The notes: generated from the letters alone by a model not told the origin. Positions 8,440 through 17,601 are shown, counted from the stretch's first letter. The stretch: 64,000 nucleotides of DNA from Bacteroidia bacterium (GCA_030425425.1 JAUIAO010000033.1:1-64000), one strand, 5' to 3'. A program made the numbers and translations.

Positions 8440-11048
8440 AATTTAAAATTGTAAGTGACTCCAGGGATAATGGTATTGAAAATGCTGTATGGAACAATGC
8501 TTGTATTTCCAGTGTTTTCATCTTGCTCGAAAACGTAGGAATAGACATTATCCCTTCCGTAAACATTGTAGGCGACGAGTGTCCAATAATCCTGGAATTT
8601 TCGTTCACTGCCATCAAGTTTATATTTTTTACCCTCGATTTTCAGACTGAAATCCAATCTGTGATAGGCCGGAAGTCGATATTGATTTCTTTCTCCGAAA
8701 TGAGGAACAAGTTTGTCTTCATAGATGTATTTACCTATCGGTAAAGTATAAGGTCTTCCGGTGGAATAATTAAAGCTAAGTGAGCTGCTTACCCTCGGAG
8801 TAAATTGATAAATCCCGACTACTGATATATCATGCTTTTTATCATGGTTGGTTGCGAAAAATTGTCCGTTATTTACTTTTTCCTCCTGAAATTCACCATT
8901 TACCTTGATCTCACTTCGTGATAAAGTGTAACTGATCCAACCTTTTAGTTTACCCTCATTCTTTTTGGCGAAAAATTCCAATCCGTATGACCTGCCCTGG
9001 CCATTCAATAATTCTGTTTCCGGGTTAGAATTAAACAACAGTTCAGCACCATCCTTATAATCGAGGAGGTTTTGCATGCTTTTATAATAGCCATCCACGA
9101 AGACTTCCAATCGGTTGTTGAAAAAATTGGCATACAAACCCAATGAAAAATGATCAGAAATTGTTGGCTGAATGTAAGGGTCGCTAAGTTTCCAGATGTC
9201 CGTAGGGGCAGGTGTAATGGTGTTAGAAATCAAGTGGAGATATTGTAATGATCTTGTGTAACTGGCCTTGACACTGCGATTGGCCCGCAACAGGTAGTTG
9301 ACAGATATTCTGGGCTCAAAACCATAATAAGATTTTACTTTTTCACCTGATTTGAAACGAATGGTATCTAAAATAGACTCATCAGATTTAGTCTGACTCT
9401 GATCATAGATATATTCATCATAGGGACCCAATACATGTAGCGCAGAAACCCTCAATCCATAAAGCACTTTGAGTTTTTTGTGGTTGATTTTATGGCTTAG
9501 ATATATTGCAGATTCCAATCCTCTTTCTGTATCTAATATAATGGTATTGGCAGATGAAGTAGAGTCATTAAAAGGAACTCTCTCTCCTGGTCTCAGCCTA
9601 TGGTTTACCAGGTTCACACCGAAATTGAATTCATTTACAGGGTTCATTGCAAATACCCAATCGGATTTCAAAGTATAGTTGATCACTTTACTGGTTCCAA
9701 TATAGCTGGCAGCTTCCCTTGGCTGTGTGATTTTGTAATTGTATTCACTAAAAATCGCTGAAGTATTAGAAAATACCTTTTTGCCATAGAGATGGTTCCA
9801 CCTTAGCGTAATGTTTCGGTTTCCCCAGTTCCTTTCGGTTTCGAAAATGTTTGTGTTTCTGTCGTTTCCGAAGTATCCTGAGAGGTAATAGGTATTCTTG
9901 TCATTGGCTTTCCAATTGATTTTTGTATTCAAATCATGAAAACGGATATTCGTGTCGTCATCAATGGGTAAGTTGAAAAGCGACCTACGTCCAGAAAGAA
10001 TAAACGAACTTTTTTCTCTTACAAGAGGACCCTGGACTAAAACTTTTCCAGAAAGAATGCCCAAACCTCCATTAAATTGATAATTATGATAATCACCTTC
10101 TTTTTGATGTACAGTGATTACTGAAGATGCTCTTCCACCGTAAGAAGGTGGTATAAACCCTTTCATGACTTCTATATGATTCACAGCCTCAGGGTTGAAA
10201 ATTGAAATTAATCCATATAAATGATTAGGGTTATAAATGGTAGCCTCGTCCAGAAGAATTAGATTCTGATCTGTTTCTCCACCTCTGATGTTCAATCCGT
10301 TTGCATCTTCACCAAGTGTCCTAATCCCTGGTAGCAGCATAGCACCTTGTAGCACGTCAACTTCTCCTAGAAAATAAGGAATCTGACCTTCAGATTTTAA
10401 GTTAATTGTATTGTAACCGGGAATGACACTTGTGATATTATTGTCAGCAGCCACAGCAGATACCACCACTTCTTCGAGTTGATCAATTTCTGGTTTTAAC
10501 CGGATATCATACTGAGTATTGAAGTCTTCTAAACTGACCGTATCTATTTGATTTTCAAACCCAATGTACCCTGTTTGAAGGATCAAGAAATTATCAGTTG
10601 AGGAAAAAGAGTAATATCCATAGTTATTAGTTACTACACCTTGCCCTGACTTTATGTCAATAACTGTTGCTCCAATTAATACTTCTCCAGATTCTTTATC
10701 CATGACTATTCCCCGGACAGTATGCATTTGACTAACTGGTGTCCAGCTGGATAATAAAATAAGATTATTCTTAATGGAATACTCAATATTGGCCTGATCT
10801 CTCAGTACGTTTAGAATGTTTTGAACCGAAATAGACCTGGAGCCTATTATGATTGGGGAATCATTAATTTTCGATTTACTGTACGCAAGAGAGATGTCGT
10901 TATTCTTTAAAGCAGAAAGAATATTGTAAACGGTAGTGGAGGTGTTTTCTAAATTTATTTGCTGACTTAATAAATCTTGTGCAAATGCTGAAAAGAAGCT
11001 TGTCAGTAAGCTCAGAATAAAGAGGAATGATTTTAATCTGGCGTTCAT
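8436..11048 (-). CDS. TonB-dependent receptor with N-terminal STN signalling domain
   Basis: An 870-aa outer-membrane importer. In order: signal peptide (1-23), secretin/TonB short N-terminal (STN) domain (about 30-105), a carboxypeptidase-regulatory-like beta domain (about 109-195, VRGIVMDKESGEVLIGATV), a plug (about 210-330, containing LNIRGGETDQNLILLDEA), and a 22-strand-type barrel ending in aromatic-terminated strands (Phe at the C-terminus). The STN domain is the part that contacts FecR in transducing receptors, and FecI and FecR genes precede it. It is 54 bp after fecR and overlaps the DUF4249 gene. At 870 aa it is shorter than polysaccharide SusC proteins, closer to small-ligand receptors. 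The ligand is unknown. Confidence 0.93.
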   Translation of the reverse strand: MNARLKSFLFILSLLTSFFSAFAQDLLSQQINLENTSTTVYNILSALKNNDISLAYSKSKINDSPIIIGSRSISVQNILNVLRDQANIEYSIKNNLILLSSWTPVSQMHTVRGIVMDKESGEVLIGATVIDIKSGQGVVTNNYGYYSFSSTDNFLILQTGYIGFENQIDTVSLEDFNTQYDIRLKPEIDQLEEVVVSAVAADNNITSVIPGYNTINLKSEGQIPYFLGEVDVLQGAMLLPGIRTLGEDANGLNIRGGETDQNLILLDEATIYNPNHLYGLISIFNPEAVNHIEVMKGFIPPSYGGRASSVITVHQKEGDYHNYQFNGGLGILSGKVLVQGPLVREKSSFILSGRRSLFNLPIDDDTNIRFHDLNTKINWKANDKNTYYLSGYFGNDRNTNIFETERNWGNRNITLRWNHLYGKKVFSNTSAIFSEYNYKITQPREAASYIGTSKVINYTLKSDWVFAMNPVNEFNFGVNLVNHRLRPGERVPFNDSTSSANTIILDTERGLESAIYLSHKINHKKLKVLYGLRVSALHVLGPYDEYIYDQSQTKSDESILDTIRFKSGEKVKSYYGFEPRISVNYLLRANRSVKASYTRSLQYLHLISNTITPAPTDIWKLSDPYIQPTISDHFSLGLYANFFNNRLEVFVDGYYKSMQNLLDYKDGAELLFNSNPETELLNGQGRSYGLEFFAKKNEGKLKGWISYTLSRSEIKVNGEFQEEKVNNGQFFATNHDKKHDISVVGIYQFTPRVSSSLSFNYSTGRPYTLPIGKYIYEDKLVPHFGERNQYRLPAYHRLDFSLKIEGKKYKLDGSERKFQDYWTLVAYNVYGRDNVYSYVFEQDENTGNTSIVPYSIFNTIIPGVTYNFKF

Positions 11049-11102
11049 CAGGATATAAGCGAAAACTTAGCAGCTTGGTTTTTCAAACTGCAAAACTAAC
11101 AC

Positions 11103-11987
11103 TTAATCACATCCACTTCCAGATATTTTCACTTTGTTGGGTTTGATAGAAACGTTTACATCCAATACAGTGGAAAGAATATCTGCTATTTCTTCGAGTG
11201 GTAGTTTCTCAAACTCTGCATTAAGGGTACACTTTTTTATAGATCGTGACAAGACGAAATCTACCTTATAGTATTTCTCCAGGTACGTTACCACGTTTTC
11301 TAATGGTTCGTTATCGAATTTGAAATGCCCTGTTTTCCAACTCATTAAATTGGTGCCATCTGTCACTTGCTTGGACAGCATACCATTTTTGCTAATCAGA
11401 TATTCTCCCTTAGTTACTTTTTTAGAATCCTGCTTTGTCCGAACCTGCACTATTCCAGAAGTAACAAATAGCTCAAGCTCCTTCGATGTATTCAGGTTGA
11501 AGGATGTTCCCAATACGGTCACTTTTCCTGATTTATTATTGATAGTGAAGGGGTTAGATCCTTTTCGAACTTCAAAATAGGCTTCTCCTTCCAATTGAAG
11601 ATGTCGCTGAGCTTTGAAAGTTTCTGTTTCAAATGAGATTTTAGAATGTGGAGAAAGAGTGACAATTGAACCATCAGGAAGTTGGTGAGTGCTCAATGCA
11701 TCTCCACTCGCAAACGTGGCGATAGTTTGCTCTGTGGTATTGCCCAGATAATAATTACTTAAAGCTAGTATTCCAATCCCTAAAACCAAGACCGCAGCGA
11801 TTTTCATCAAGTAGGATGTTACGCTTTGCTTTTTAGTAATACTACTATTCACTTTTTGCCATGCACGTTCTGTGTCCACAGCACTCTGGTATTCACTCAT
11901 CTGCATAAACAGATCGAAATCATCATCGAGCTTTTCACTCTCTGATTGCTTTCGGTTTTGATATCTATTTACCCAGTTTTTGTCCAT
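11103..11987 (-). CDS. FecR-family anti-sigma factor
   Basis: A 294-aa single-pass inner-membrane regulator. The N-terminal cytoplasmic part (about 1-80) should bind the adjacent sigma factor, a membrane helix lies near residues 82-101 (KIAAVLVLGIGILALSNYYL), and the periplasmic FecR beta domain follows (ALSTHQLPDGSIVTLSPHS), with a C-terminal DUF4974-like domain (PLENVVTYLEKYYKVDFVL) that is usual in Bacteroidota. It passes the receptor signal to the sigma factor. It lies 55 bp after the sigma gene and 54 bp before the receptor. Assignment is firm. Confidence 0.92.
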   Translation of the reverse strand: MDKNWVNRYQNRKQSESEKLDDDFDLFMQMSEYQSAVDTERAWQKVNSSITKKQSVTSYLMKIAAVLVLGIGILALSNYYLGNTTEQTIATFASGDALSTHQLPDGSIVTLSPHSKISFETETFKAQRHLQLEGEAYFEVRKGSNPFTINNKSGKVTVLGTSFNLNTSKELELFVTSGIVQVRTKQDSKKVTKGEYLISKNGMLSKQVTDGTNLMSWKTGHFKFDNEPLENVVTYLEKYYKVDFVLSRSIKKCTLNAEFEKLPLEEIADILSTVLDVNVSIKPNKVKISGSGCD

Positions 11988-12042
11988 GTTGTAATTAAGG
12001 CAAGCAACTTGCTGCTCACCCCTAATTTTAGTTTCAAATTAT

Positions 12043-12603
12043 TTATTTAATTCTATAATTCTGAAGGTCATCTTTTAATAATTCCTTAAGTTTTTTCAAG
12101 GCAATCGACATTTGGTTCTCAACTGTTTTAACAGAAATATCCAGATCCTCAGCTATCTCTTTGTAAGTTAAACCGCCATATCTACTCAAAACGAAGATAT
12201 TCTTACACTTATCGGGTAAGGAATCTATCGCATGTTGAATCTTCTTTTTCAGCAACTCGGTATCATTGCTGGCTATTATAGGGGTCTGTAGATTCCGTAT
12301 ATTTTCTATGTCTGTCGTAGCCTGGTGCTTAGGTAATTCTAGTTTTAGGTAATTAATGCTTTTATTTTTTGCAGAGGAAAACAAATAGGATTTGATTCCT
12401 GTATGTAGTTCAATTTTTGCCCTTTTTTCCCATATATAGATGAAGATTTCCTGCGCAATCTCCTCAGCTACTGTACTATCTCTGACCAGGCTTGCAGTAA
12501 AGTTGGTAATGGAAGCGTAGTATTTTTTAAACAAGCGTTCGAAAGCTTCATTATTCCCCTTCTTGATTTCCTTAAAAAGTATTTGGTCCTGGTCCTCGTG
12601 CAT
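12043..12603 (-). CDS. ECF RNA polymerase sigma factor, FecI-like
   Basis: A 186-aa extracytoplasmic-function sigma factor of the Bacteroidota FecI-like group. Region 2 runs about residues 20-90 (YYASITNFTASLVRDSTVAE) and region 4 about 125-178 with the helix-turn-helix LTYKEIAEDLDISVKTVENQ. It is expected to activate its own operon or the TonB receptor when released by FecR. The ATG shares one base with the stop of the upstream hydrolase-like gene (TAATG), so translation of the two is likely coupled, which is unusual for a sigma gene. The gene lies fourth from the 3' end of the operon. Confidence 0.92.
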   Translation of the reverse strand: MHEDQDQILFKEIKKGNNEAFERLFKKYYASITNFTASLVRDSTVAEEIAQEIFIYIWEKRAKIELHTGIKSYLFSSAKNKSINYLKLELPKHQATTDIENIRNLQTPIIASNDTELLKKKIQHAIDSLPDKCKNIFVLSRYGGLTYKEIAEDLDISVKTVENQMSIALKKLKELLKDDLQNYRIK

Positions 12604-13706
12604 TAGAAAGGAATCGAGTTTAAAGCATACAAAGATCGAGTTAATATGGATAATGAAGGGTTGTAAGTTGCCTGACCATATTCAGGATTTTGTGCCATTA
12701 TTGTCACTATCATATTTTCATCCGGAACTACATACACAGCCTTCCCACCTGTCCCATGAATGGAAATCATTCTGGTTGATATTGATGAATATGAGCGCAA
12801 ATAGTCAGAGTCATACCTCCACCAGCCTGCGCCCAATCCAATTTCAGGACGGAAACTATCATCATACTCCGAAAGTTCAAAAATCCAGTCTCGGCTAATT
12901 ATTCTTTCATTTTTGGTCCATCTACCTTCCAAAAGAAACAAATAACCAAATTTAGTGTAATCCAATGTCGTAAGGGATAACCCATCACCTCCATTCAGAA
13001 TACCATTCGGGTCAGATTCCCATTGGTAATTTTCAATCCCCATTTTTTGAAATAATTCATTGTCCAGAAATTGAATCAATGGTTCATTAATAAGGTTTTG
13101 ATAAATTTTCATAAGGATTATTCCCACACCAGAATGTAGGCTGGATCTTCTGCCTGGGATTGACTCCATTTGTTGAGACAATACAAACCGAACCCAATCA
13201 GATGATACCCGCATAGTGTCAAAATCGTTTTTATTTGCCACCGGGTACAGACCTTCATCCCAAACCAAACCAGAGGTATAATCTAATAAATGCTGAATGG
13301 TGATTTGTTTCTTGAGAGTGTCTGCTTCGAAAATATCCTCATAATCTGGAAGTAGTTCGTGTATAGGTTGATCCAAATCATTGATCAGACCTCTCTGAAT
13401 GAAAAAATCCAATGCAAGACAAGTAATCCCATATGAAGCATTTCCAATATTGATTAAATCTTCTCTTTTGTAATAATCATAATAATTTTCAAAAACCATT
13501 AGATTATTTTTGATCACACATACTGAAAACACATTACCGTAGTAACCTTGGCTTATTGCTGTATTCAGAGATAACAAAGATTCCTCCCGAAGACCAACTT
13601 CAGATGGTTGACCATAAATCCATGTTTGCTGGTCAGGAATTACGTCATTTGCGATGAAGCATCCTGAGCAGATGGAAAGAATCACAACAATCAAAAAGAT
13701 TCTCAT
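12603..13706 (-). CDS. serine-hydrolase (class C beta-lactamase) fold lipoprotein lacking catalytic residues
   Basis: A 367-aa exported protein of the beta-lactamase/penicillin-binding-protein-like serine hydrolase family. It has a signal peptide with Cys16 in a lipobox-like SICSGC. Family landmarks are clear: IQHLLDYTSGLVWDEG (about 137-152), LTTLDYTKFGYLFL (about 245-258) and HGTGGKAVYVVPDENM (about 317-332). However, the S-x-x-K nucleophile motif expected before the helix at about 93-105 reads N-A-S-Y (residues 89-92), and the later Y-S-S-G-type motif reads L-H-S-G (190-193). Ser, Lys and Tyr of the active site therefore seem absent, so it is probably a binding or scaffolding protein. It overlaps the barrel gene upstream by 4 bp and the sigma gene by 1 bp, placing it firmly in the FecI/TonB operon. 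Confidence 0.8.
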   Translation of the reverse strand: MRIFLIVVILSICSGCFIANDVIPDQQTWIYGQPSEVGLREESLLSLNTAISQGYYGNVFSVCVIKNNLMVFENYYDYYKREDLINIGNASYGITCLALDFFIQRGLINDLDQPIHELLPDYEDIFEADTLKKQITIQHLLDYTSGLVWDEGLYPVANKNDFDTMRVSSDWVRFVLSQQMESIPGRRSSLHSGVGIILMKIYQNLINEPLIQFLDNELFQKMGIENYQWESDPNGILNGGDGLSLTTLDYTKFGYLFLLEGRWTKNERIISRDWIFELSEYDDSFRPEIGLGAGWWRYDSDYLRSYSSISTRMISIHGTGGKAVYVVPDENMIVTIMAQNPEYGQATYNPSLSILTRSLYALNSIPF

Positions 13707-14377
13707 TTGTAAAAACCTAACCTTATTCCAAAACCATATACCAAGCCTGATAATTCCCCTTGATTGACACCTTGTATGTTTAGTTGATCTATTATTCTGT
13801 ATGAACCAGACAGGAAAATTTTGAGGTATGTGATCGGCACATAAACAACTTGAAGCTCTGGCTGGTACACATAGTACTCATCTCGCAATAGCAATCGATT
13901 CCGATCCTTTTGCTGCCAAACCATATCACCTTTACCTAAAGACATTCTTATATCAATTTCAAATGGCTTGCGCCTGATAACATGGCTTCCGAGATATGCA
14001 CCCCCATATTTGTAGGTCATTTCGAATGTGTTTGGAAAAACCAATGTATGTTCATATACTTTCTGCACTTCACTGATAAACGCACCTGCAAAAAATCTGT
14101 TCAACGTAATTCCAAAACCAAGCTGATAAAGTGGGTAGATAGAAGCGGGACCTGGAACTTCTGAGTAAGTCCCCTCTAAATAGATACCAAACTTACCAAT
14201 ATCCGTTGGTAACCATGAGGAGTCTTCTTCCAAATAAATTAAAGTATCTGATGATATTAAAGTATCCTGAAGACTTTCTTCCACTGTCAAAGAATCAGGG
14301 ACTTGACTATACACTTTATTAGTCAATATACCTAAGACCATAAAAGCTCCCAGAAACCATAGATGTTTTACATGCAT
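13703..14377 (-). CDS. secreted beta-barrel-like protein, first gene of the FecI/TonB operon
   Basis: A 224-aa exported protein with signal peptide (MHVKHLWFLGAFMVLGILTN), an acidic Ser/Thr/Asp-rich linker (about 28-58) and amphipathic strands alternating hydrophobic and polar residues up to a final strand ending in GFYK. This suggests a small outer-membrane barrel. I do not recognise the family. Its stop overlaps the next gene by 4 bp, so it is cotranscribed with the hydrolase-like protein, sigma factor and receptor. It is divergent from the sigma factor at 14471, with 93 bp between. Function is unknown. Confidence 0.7.
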   Translation of the reverse strand: MHVKHLWFLGAFMVLGILTNKVYSQVPDSLTVEESLQDTLISSDTLIYLEEDSSWLPTDIGKFGIYLEGTYSEVPGPASIYPLYQLGFGITLNRFFAGAFISEVQKVYEHTLVFPNTFEMTYKYGGAYLGSHVIRRKPFEIDIRMSLGKGDMVWQQKDRNRLLLRDEYYVYQPELQVVYVPITYLKIFLSGSYRIIDQLNIQGVNQGELSGLVYGFGIRLGFYK

Positions 14378-14470
14378 AGCAATGTAAACTTACATTTTAG
14401 ATTTTTTTTTGAACGAATGCAACCTTATAAATTAATTTCAGTCCTTTGATTGAATTGCTTGATTGAATAA

Positions 14471-15025
14471 TTGGAAACCGCAACCTACGATATCCACCAC
14501 GACCTGATTGAAAAATGCAAAGCTGGAAATAGCTACGCCGAATATGAGCTTTATCGCCTGTATTCACGGGCTATGTTTAATACTGCTTTCAGGATTTGTG
14601 GTAGCAGAGAAGAGGCAGAGGATGCACTGCAGGAAAGCTTTCTGAGCGCATTCCGAAATATTGATTCTTACCGGAAGGAATCAACTTTTGGAGCATGGCT
14701 GAAGCGAATCGTGATCAATAAATCGCTCTCGGCGATTCGTAAAAAGCAGCATGAAACGATCATGATTGAAGAAGTAACAGAAGAACCTGAGGCAGAGCAT
14801 GCGTCATTTGATGATCTTTCACTTTCCGTGAATCGGATCAAAGAAGCAATACTGAAATTGCCATTGGGTTTTCGAACAGTATTGAGCTTGTATTTGATGG
14901 AAGGCTATGATCATAAGGAAATCAGTGATATTCTGAATATTTCAGAGTCTACCAGCAAAACACAGTACAAAAGAGCTAAAGATAAGTTGAAAAATATTTT
15001 AGAAAAGGAGGTGAACTATGGGTGA
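14471..15025 (+). CDS. ECF RNA polymerase sigma factor
   Basis: A 184-aa sigma factor with region 2 (SRAMFNTAFRICGSREEAEDALQ split over about residues 32-54) and region 4 (LPLGFRTVLSLYLMEGYDHK, then ISDILNISESTSKTQYKRAK). The start is a TTG at 14471: an in-frame TAA lies immediately before it (14468-14470) and the next in-frame ATG would remove region 2, so the rare start is forced. It overlaps the following membrane protein by 8 bp; that protein is the probable anti-sigma factor. It is unrelated in sequence to the FecI factor 2 kb away. The target genes are unknown and may include the operon itself. Confidence 0.9.
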   Translation: METATYDIHHDLIEKCKAGNSYAEYELYRLYSRAMFNTAFRICGSREEAEDALQESFLSAFRNIDSYRKESTFGAWLKRIVINKSLSAIRKKQHETIMIEEVTEEPEAEHASFDDLSLSVNRIKEAILKLPLGFRTVLSLYLMEGYDHKEISDILNISESTSKTQYKRAKDKLKNILEKEVNYG

Positions 15026-15542
15026 TTCTTTAGAACGGTTTATTGTTAATAATCGAGAAGCGTTCGATGATCTGGAGCCCACTGCTGAAGTTTGGCAGAA
15101 GATTCGCAAAAAAAGGTCTTATAAGGATAAAGTTGTCAATGTCCTCTGGAGAGTTGCCGCAGTGGTTCTTTTAGTATCCACAGTATTGTTGATACTAGAG
15201 CGAGGAAATGACCAGGAGCGTGGTGCTCAGGAAAGAGGACTCACAGATGAATTCTCAAAAGTAGAGGACTATTATACTTCTTTGATTATTCACAAAAAAC
15301 AAGAAATTCTTAACTCAAAAAATCCATCATTGAGGAGAGGGTTTTTGATTGAAATTGAGCGATTGGACGAACAATATGAAAAACTAAAAGAAACGTATCT
15401 GGAGCAAAATGCCGGCGATATGCTTACGGATGCTATGATCAATAACCTGAAGTTGCGTATTCAAATTCTCAACAAGCAATTGGAAATTTTGAATCAAATG
15501 AATAAAGACCAAGAAAATGAGAAATCTTATAGTGAAATATAA
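15018..15542 (+). CDS. single-pass membrane protein, probable anti-sigma factor
   Basis: A 174-aa protein with a cytoplasmic N-terminus of about 45 residues, one membrane helix (VAAVVLLVSTVLLIL, about 47-61) and an extracytoplasmic coiled-coil rich in Glu, Lys and Leu. It carries no zinc-binding H-x(3)-C-x(2)-C motif and no FecR domain. Its position, overlapping an ECF sigma gene by 8 bp, suggests it anchors or inhibits that sigma factor; this is inference from context. It overlaps the following DUF4097 gene by 26 bp. Confidence 0.75.
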   Translation: MGDSLERFIVNNREAFDDLEPTAEVWQKIRKKRSYKDKVVNVLWRVAAVVLLVSTVLLILERGNDQERGAQERGLTDEFSKVEDYYTSLIIHKKQEILNSKNPSLRRGFLIEIERLDEQYEKLKETYLEQNAGDMLTDAMINNLKLRIQILNKQLEILNQMNKDQENEKSYSEI

Positions 15543-16569
15543 TGTAGCATTGATGCTATTGGTCCTGTCAGTGCTGGCATTGGCAGGAGTGAATGAAGAA
15601 AAGCGAAAATCCATTAACAAGAATTTTAAAGTCAGTGAGCGAACTGTTTTGGAGGTGTCTAATCAGTTTGGGAAAATACAGATGGATACCTGGTCAAAAC
15701 CAGAAATCAAAGTGGATGTAGAGATCATCGTCAATGGAAGGAATGAAAGCAGAGCCCAGTCTTTGCTTGATAAAATTGAAATCAGGATTAAGGAAAGCTC
15801 CTCTTTGATATCACTAGAGACTGACTTTGATGGGAATATGAACACTAAAAACGAAGAGTCCTTTGAGGTTAACTATATGATATCATTGCCATCAGAAAAT
15901 GACATCCTGGTAGAGAATAAATTCGGAGATATCTACATAGGAGAGCGAAAAGGTAAATCTGAAGTTGAACTTAGCTATGGTAATTTGAAAACTGAGGATT
16001 TTTTAGGCCCACTGGATCTCGAGCTGTCGTTTGGGACAGGGACACTTGGGGATCTGATAGATGCTGAAATAGAAGTAAAGTATGGAGAGTTGGAACTGAA
16101 TAATGCCAGATCATTGGAGTTAGAACAAGGCTTCTCTGAGGTGGATATCAATCAAGTGGAGAATTTGGAGTTGGAAAGTAAATACGGTGATATGGAGATA
16201 GAAAGTGTTGATGATCTGCGATGTGATGTTCAGTTTTCAGGGTTTAGCATCGGCAGGGTAAATAAGAGTTTGTACATGGAAGCCAATTACGTTTCGGATT
16301 TCGAGGTAGATGAGTTGAGTAAGGATTTTGAATATTTCAAATTCTATGGAAAATTCAGTTCGATTGAGTTGAATTTAGAAAATGGAATAAAAGCAGATTT
16401 GGAAGTGGAGTTGAGCTTTGCCAGAATGAATAATTCATATGATGATATGGATATTTACTATCAGGATAAGGAAGATACTCGCAGTGAGTACAAGGCGAGA
16501 ATAGGTGGAGGGAGCTCTGATAAAAAGATAATTGTACAGTCCAGCTATGGAGATCTCAGAATAAGATAA
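15517..16569 (+). CDS. exported DUF4097-like beta-repeat protein
   Basis: A 350-aa exported protein with signal sequence (about 1-23) followed by repeated strand patterns of the DUF4097 or adhesin-like type: VSNQFGKIQMDTWSKPEI, ENKFGDIYIGERKG, LSYGNLKTEDFLG, KYGELELNNARSLELEQ, KYGDMEIESVDDL. These G-x-[IL] turns indicate a right-handed beta-helix. It is the third gene of the sigma and membrane-protein operon and is probably its envelope-side effector or sensor. Strongly acidic. It ends just before a bidirectional terminator. Function is unknown. Confidence 0.8.
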   Translation: MRNLIVKYNVALMLLVLSVLALAGVNEEKRKSINKNFKVSERTVLEVSNQFGKIQMDTWSKPEIKVDVEIIVNGRNESRAQSLLDKIEIRIKESSSLISLETDFDGNMNTKNEESFEVNYMISLPSENDILVENKFGDIYIGERKGKSEVELSYGNLKTEDFLGPLDLELSFGTGTLGDLIDAEIEVKYGELELNNARSLELEQGFSEVDINQVENLELESKYGDMEIESVDDLRCDVQFSGFSIGRVNKSLYMEANYVSDFEVDELSKDFEYFKFYGKFSSIELNLENGIKADLEVELSFARMNNSYDDMDIYYQDKEDTRSEYKARIGGGSSDKKIIVQSSYGDLRIR

Positions 16570-16580
16570 GAAGAAATTCG

Positions 16581-16607
16581 AAGGCTGGTTTTAACGAAAT
16601 CAGCCTT
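16581..16607. terminator. bidirectional intrinsic terminator between DUF4097 gene and ftsE
   Basis: AAGGCTG pairs with CAGCCTT, with an inner GTTT/AAAT extension and a short loop, followed by T-rich sequence on the plus strand. It lies between convergent genes ending at 16569 and 16608. Confidence 0.65.
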
Positions 16608-17324
16608 TTAAAAACTAGTAGAGTAGTCAAATTCCTCTTTTACAGAATCCAGAATCTTTCCACCTTCACACTTAATAACTCTCGCTGGAAATTTATCTAT
16701 GAAGTGATGGTTATGAGTGGCCATCAATACAGAGGTACCGGATTTATTTATCTCCAAAAATAATTTCATGATTCCTTCTGCTACTTCCGGATCGAGGTTC
16801 CCAGTTGGTTCATCGGCAAAAAGAATTTGAGGCTCGTTGATTAGTGCTCTGGCAATCACCACTCTTTGTTGTTCACCGCCACTAAGCTGATGTGGGTATT
16901 TGGCAGAAACAGCCCCCAGGCCTACACGCATCAGTACTTCAGCCAGTCGGCTTTTCATTTTGGCATTGTCTTTCCAGCCAGTAGCTTTCATTACGAAATA
17001 CAGATTTTCCGCCACACTACGGTCGTAAAACAGTTCAAAATCCTGAAAGATAATACCCACTTTTCTTCGCAGATAAGGTACCTCAGCCAGTTTTATTCCT
17101 CTGATCTGGTAACCTACTACCTGAATGTCTCCGAGTCGTAATGGAAGATCTGCGTAGAGCGTCTTCAGAAGAGATGACTTGCCACTCCCTGTTCTTCCAA
17201 TTAGATAGACAAATTCGCCTTTTTCGATTTCAAATGAAATTTCACTTAATACAGTATTGTAATCCTGAAAAATGTTTGCGTTTGCAACAGAGACTACTGG
17301 TTCATTTGAAAAAGATGCGTTCAT
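16608..17324 (-). CDS. ftsE: cell-division ABC transporter ATP-binding protein FtsE
   Basis: A 238-aa ABC ATPase. Walker A is GRTGSGKSS (about residues 43-51), the signature is LSGGEQQR, Walker B is ILFADEPTG and the switch His is in ATHNHH. The region YLRRKVGIIFQDFELFYDRS is typical of FtsE. With FtsX it controls septal peptidoglycan hydrolases; ftsX is not adjacent here, as is common in Bacteroidota. The ATG overlaps the upstream 67-aa gene by 4 bp. LolD-type transporters are the nearest alternative, but the Q-loop region and neighbourhood favour FtsE. Confidence 0.85.
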   Translation of the reverse strand: MNASFSNEPVVSVANANIFQDYNTVLSEISFEIEKGEFVYLIGRTGSGKSSLLKTLYADLPLRLGDIQVVGYQIRGIKLAEVPYLRRKVGIIFQDFELFYDRSVAENLYFVMKATGWKDNAKMKSRLAEVLMRVGLGAVSAKYPHQLSGGEQQRVVIARALINEPQILFADEPTGNLDPEVAEGIMKLFLEINKSGTSVLMATHNHHFIDKFPARVIKCEGGKILDSVKEEFDYSTSF

Positions 17325-17524
17325 ATTGATAACTTCTGAAGTTTGCCGAACGGAAGCGCTTCGATGATACTTTTCAGCTCGGGTTCTTTGCCTGCCAGCC
17401 CAAATTTCTCCATTTTCTGGAGCGGTCTGTCAGCTCGAAAATAAGCAATGAGCACAAATTTGTCATCCCTTAGCTGAATGTAATCAGGAATTTTTGCCTT
17501 TCCTTTTACTTTGATGATGTACAT
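17321..17524 (-). CDS. conserved small protein coupled to ftsE
   Basis: A 67-aa basic cytoplasmic protein (MYIIKVKGKAKIPDYIQLRD) directly upstream of ftsE with a 4-bp ATGA overlap. I believe similar small proteins accompany ftsE in related Bacteroidota, sometimes labelled as an aldolase, for which the length is far too short. Predicted beta-strands at the N-terminus and a helix near the end. No catalytic motif is visible. The context suggests a role linked to FtsE, which is inference. Confidence 0.7.
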   Translation of the reverse strand: MYIIKVKGKAKIPDYIQLRDDKFVLIAYFRADRPLQKMEKFGLAGKEPELKSIIEALPFGKLQKLSI

Positions 17525-17601
17525 ACGGATAGAAGATTTCTGATAAAACTATGTAAAAGAAATAATGTTCTGAGGAGGAGAGAAGGAAAGGGAATAAAAA
17601 A

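Noticed and set aside
8316-8744. 142-codon plus-strand ORF opposite the DUF4249/TonB receptor junction
   Set aside because: Antisense shadow spanning two real genes.
17321-17524. Naming the 67-aa ftsE-linked protein as fructose-6-phosphate aldolase
   Set aside because: Far too short for a TIM-barrel aldolase and lacks the catalytic lysine context; left as conserved small protein.
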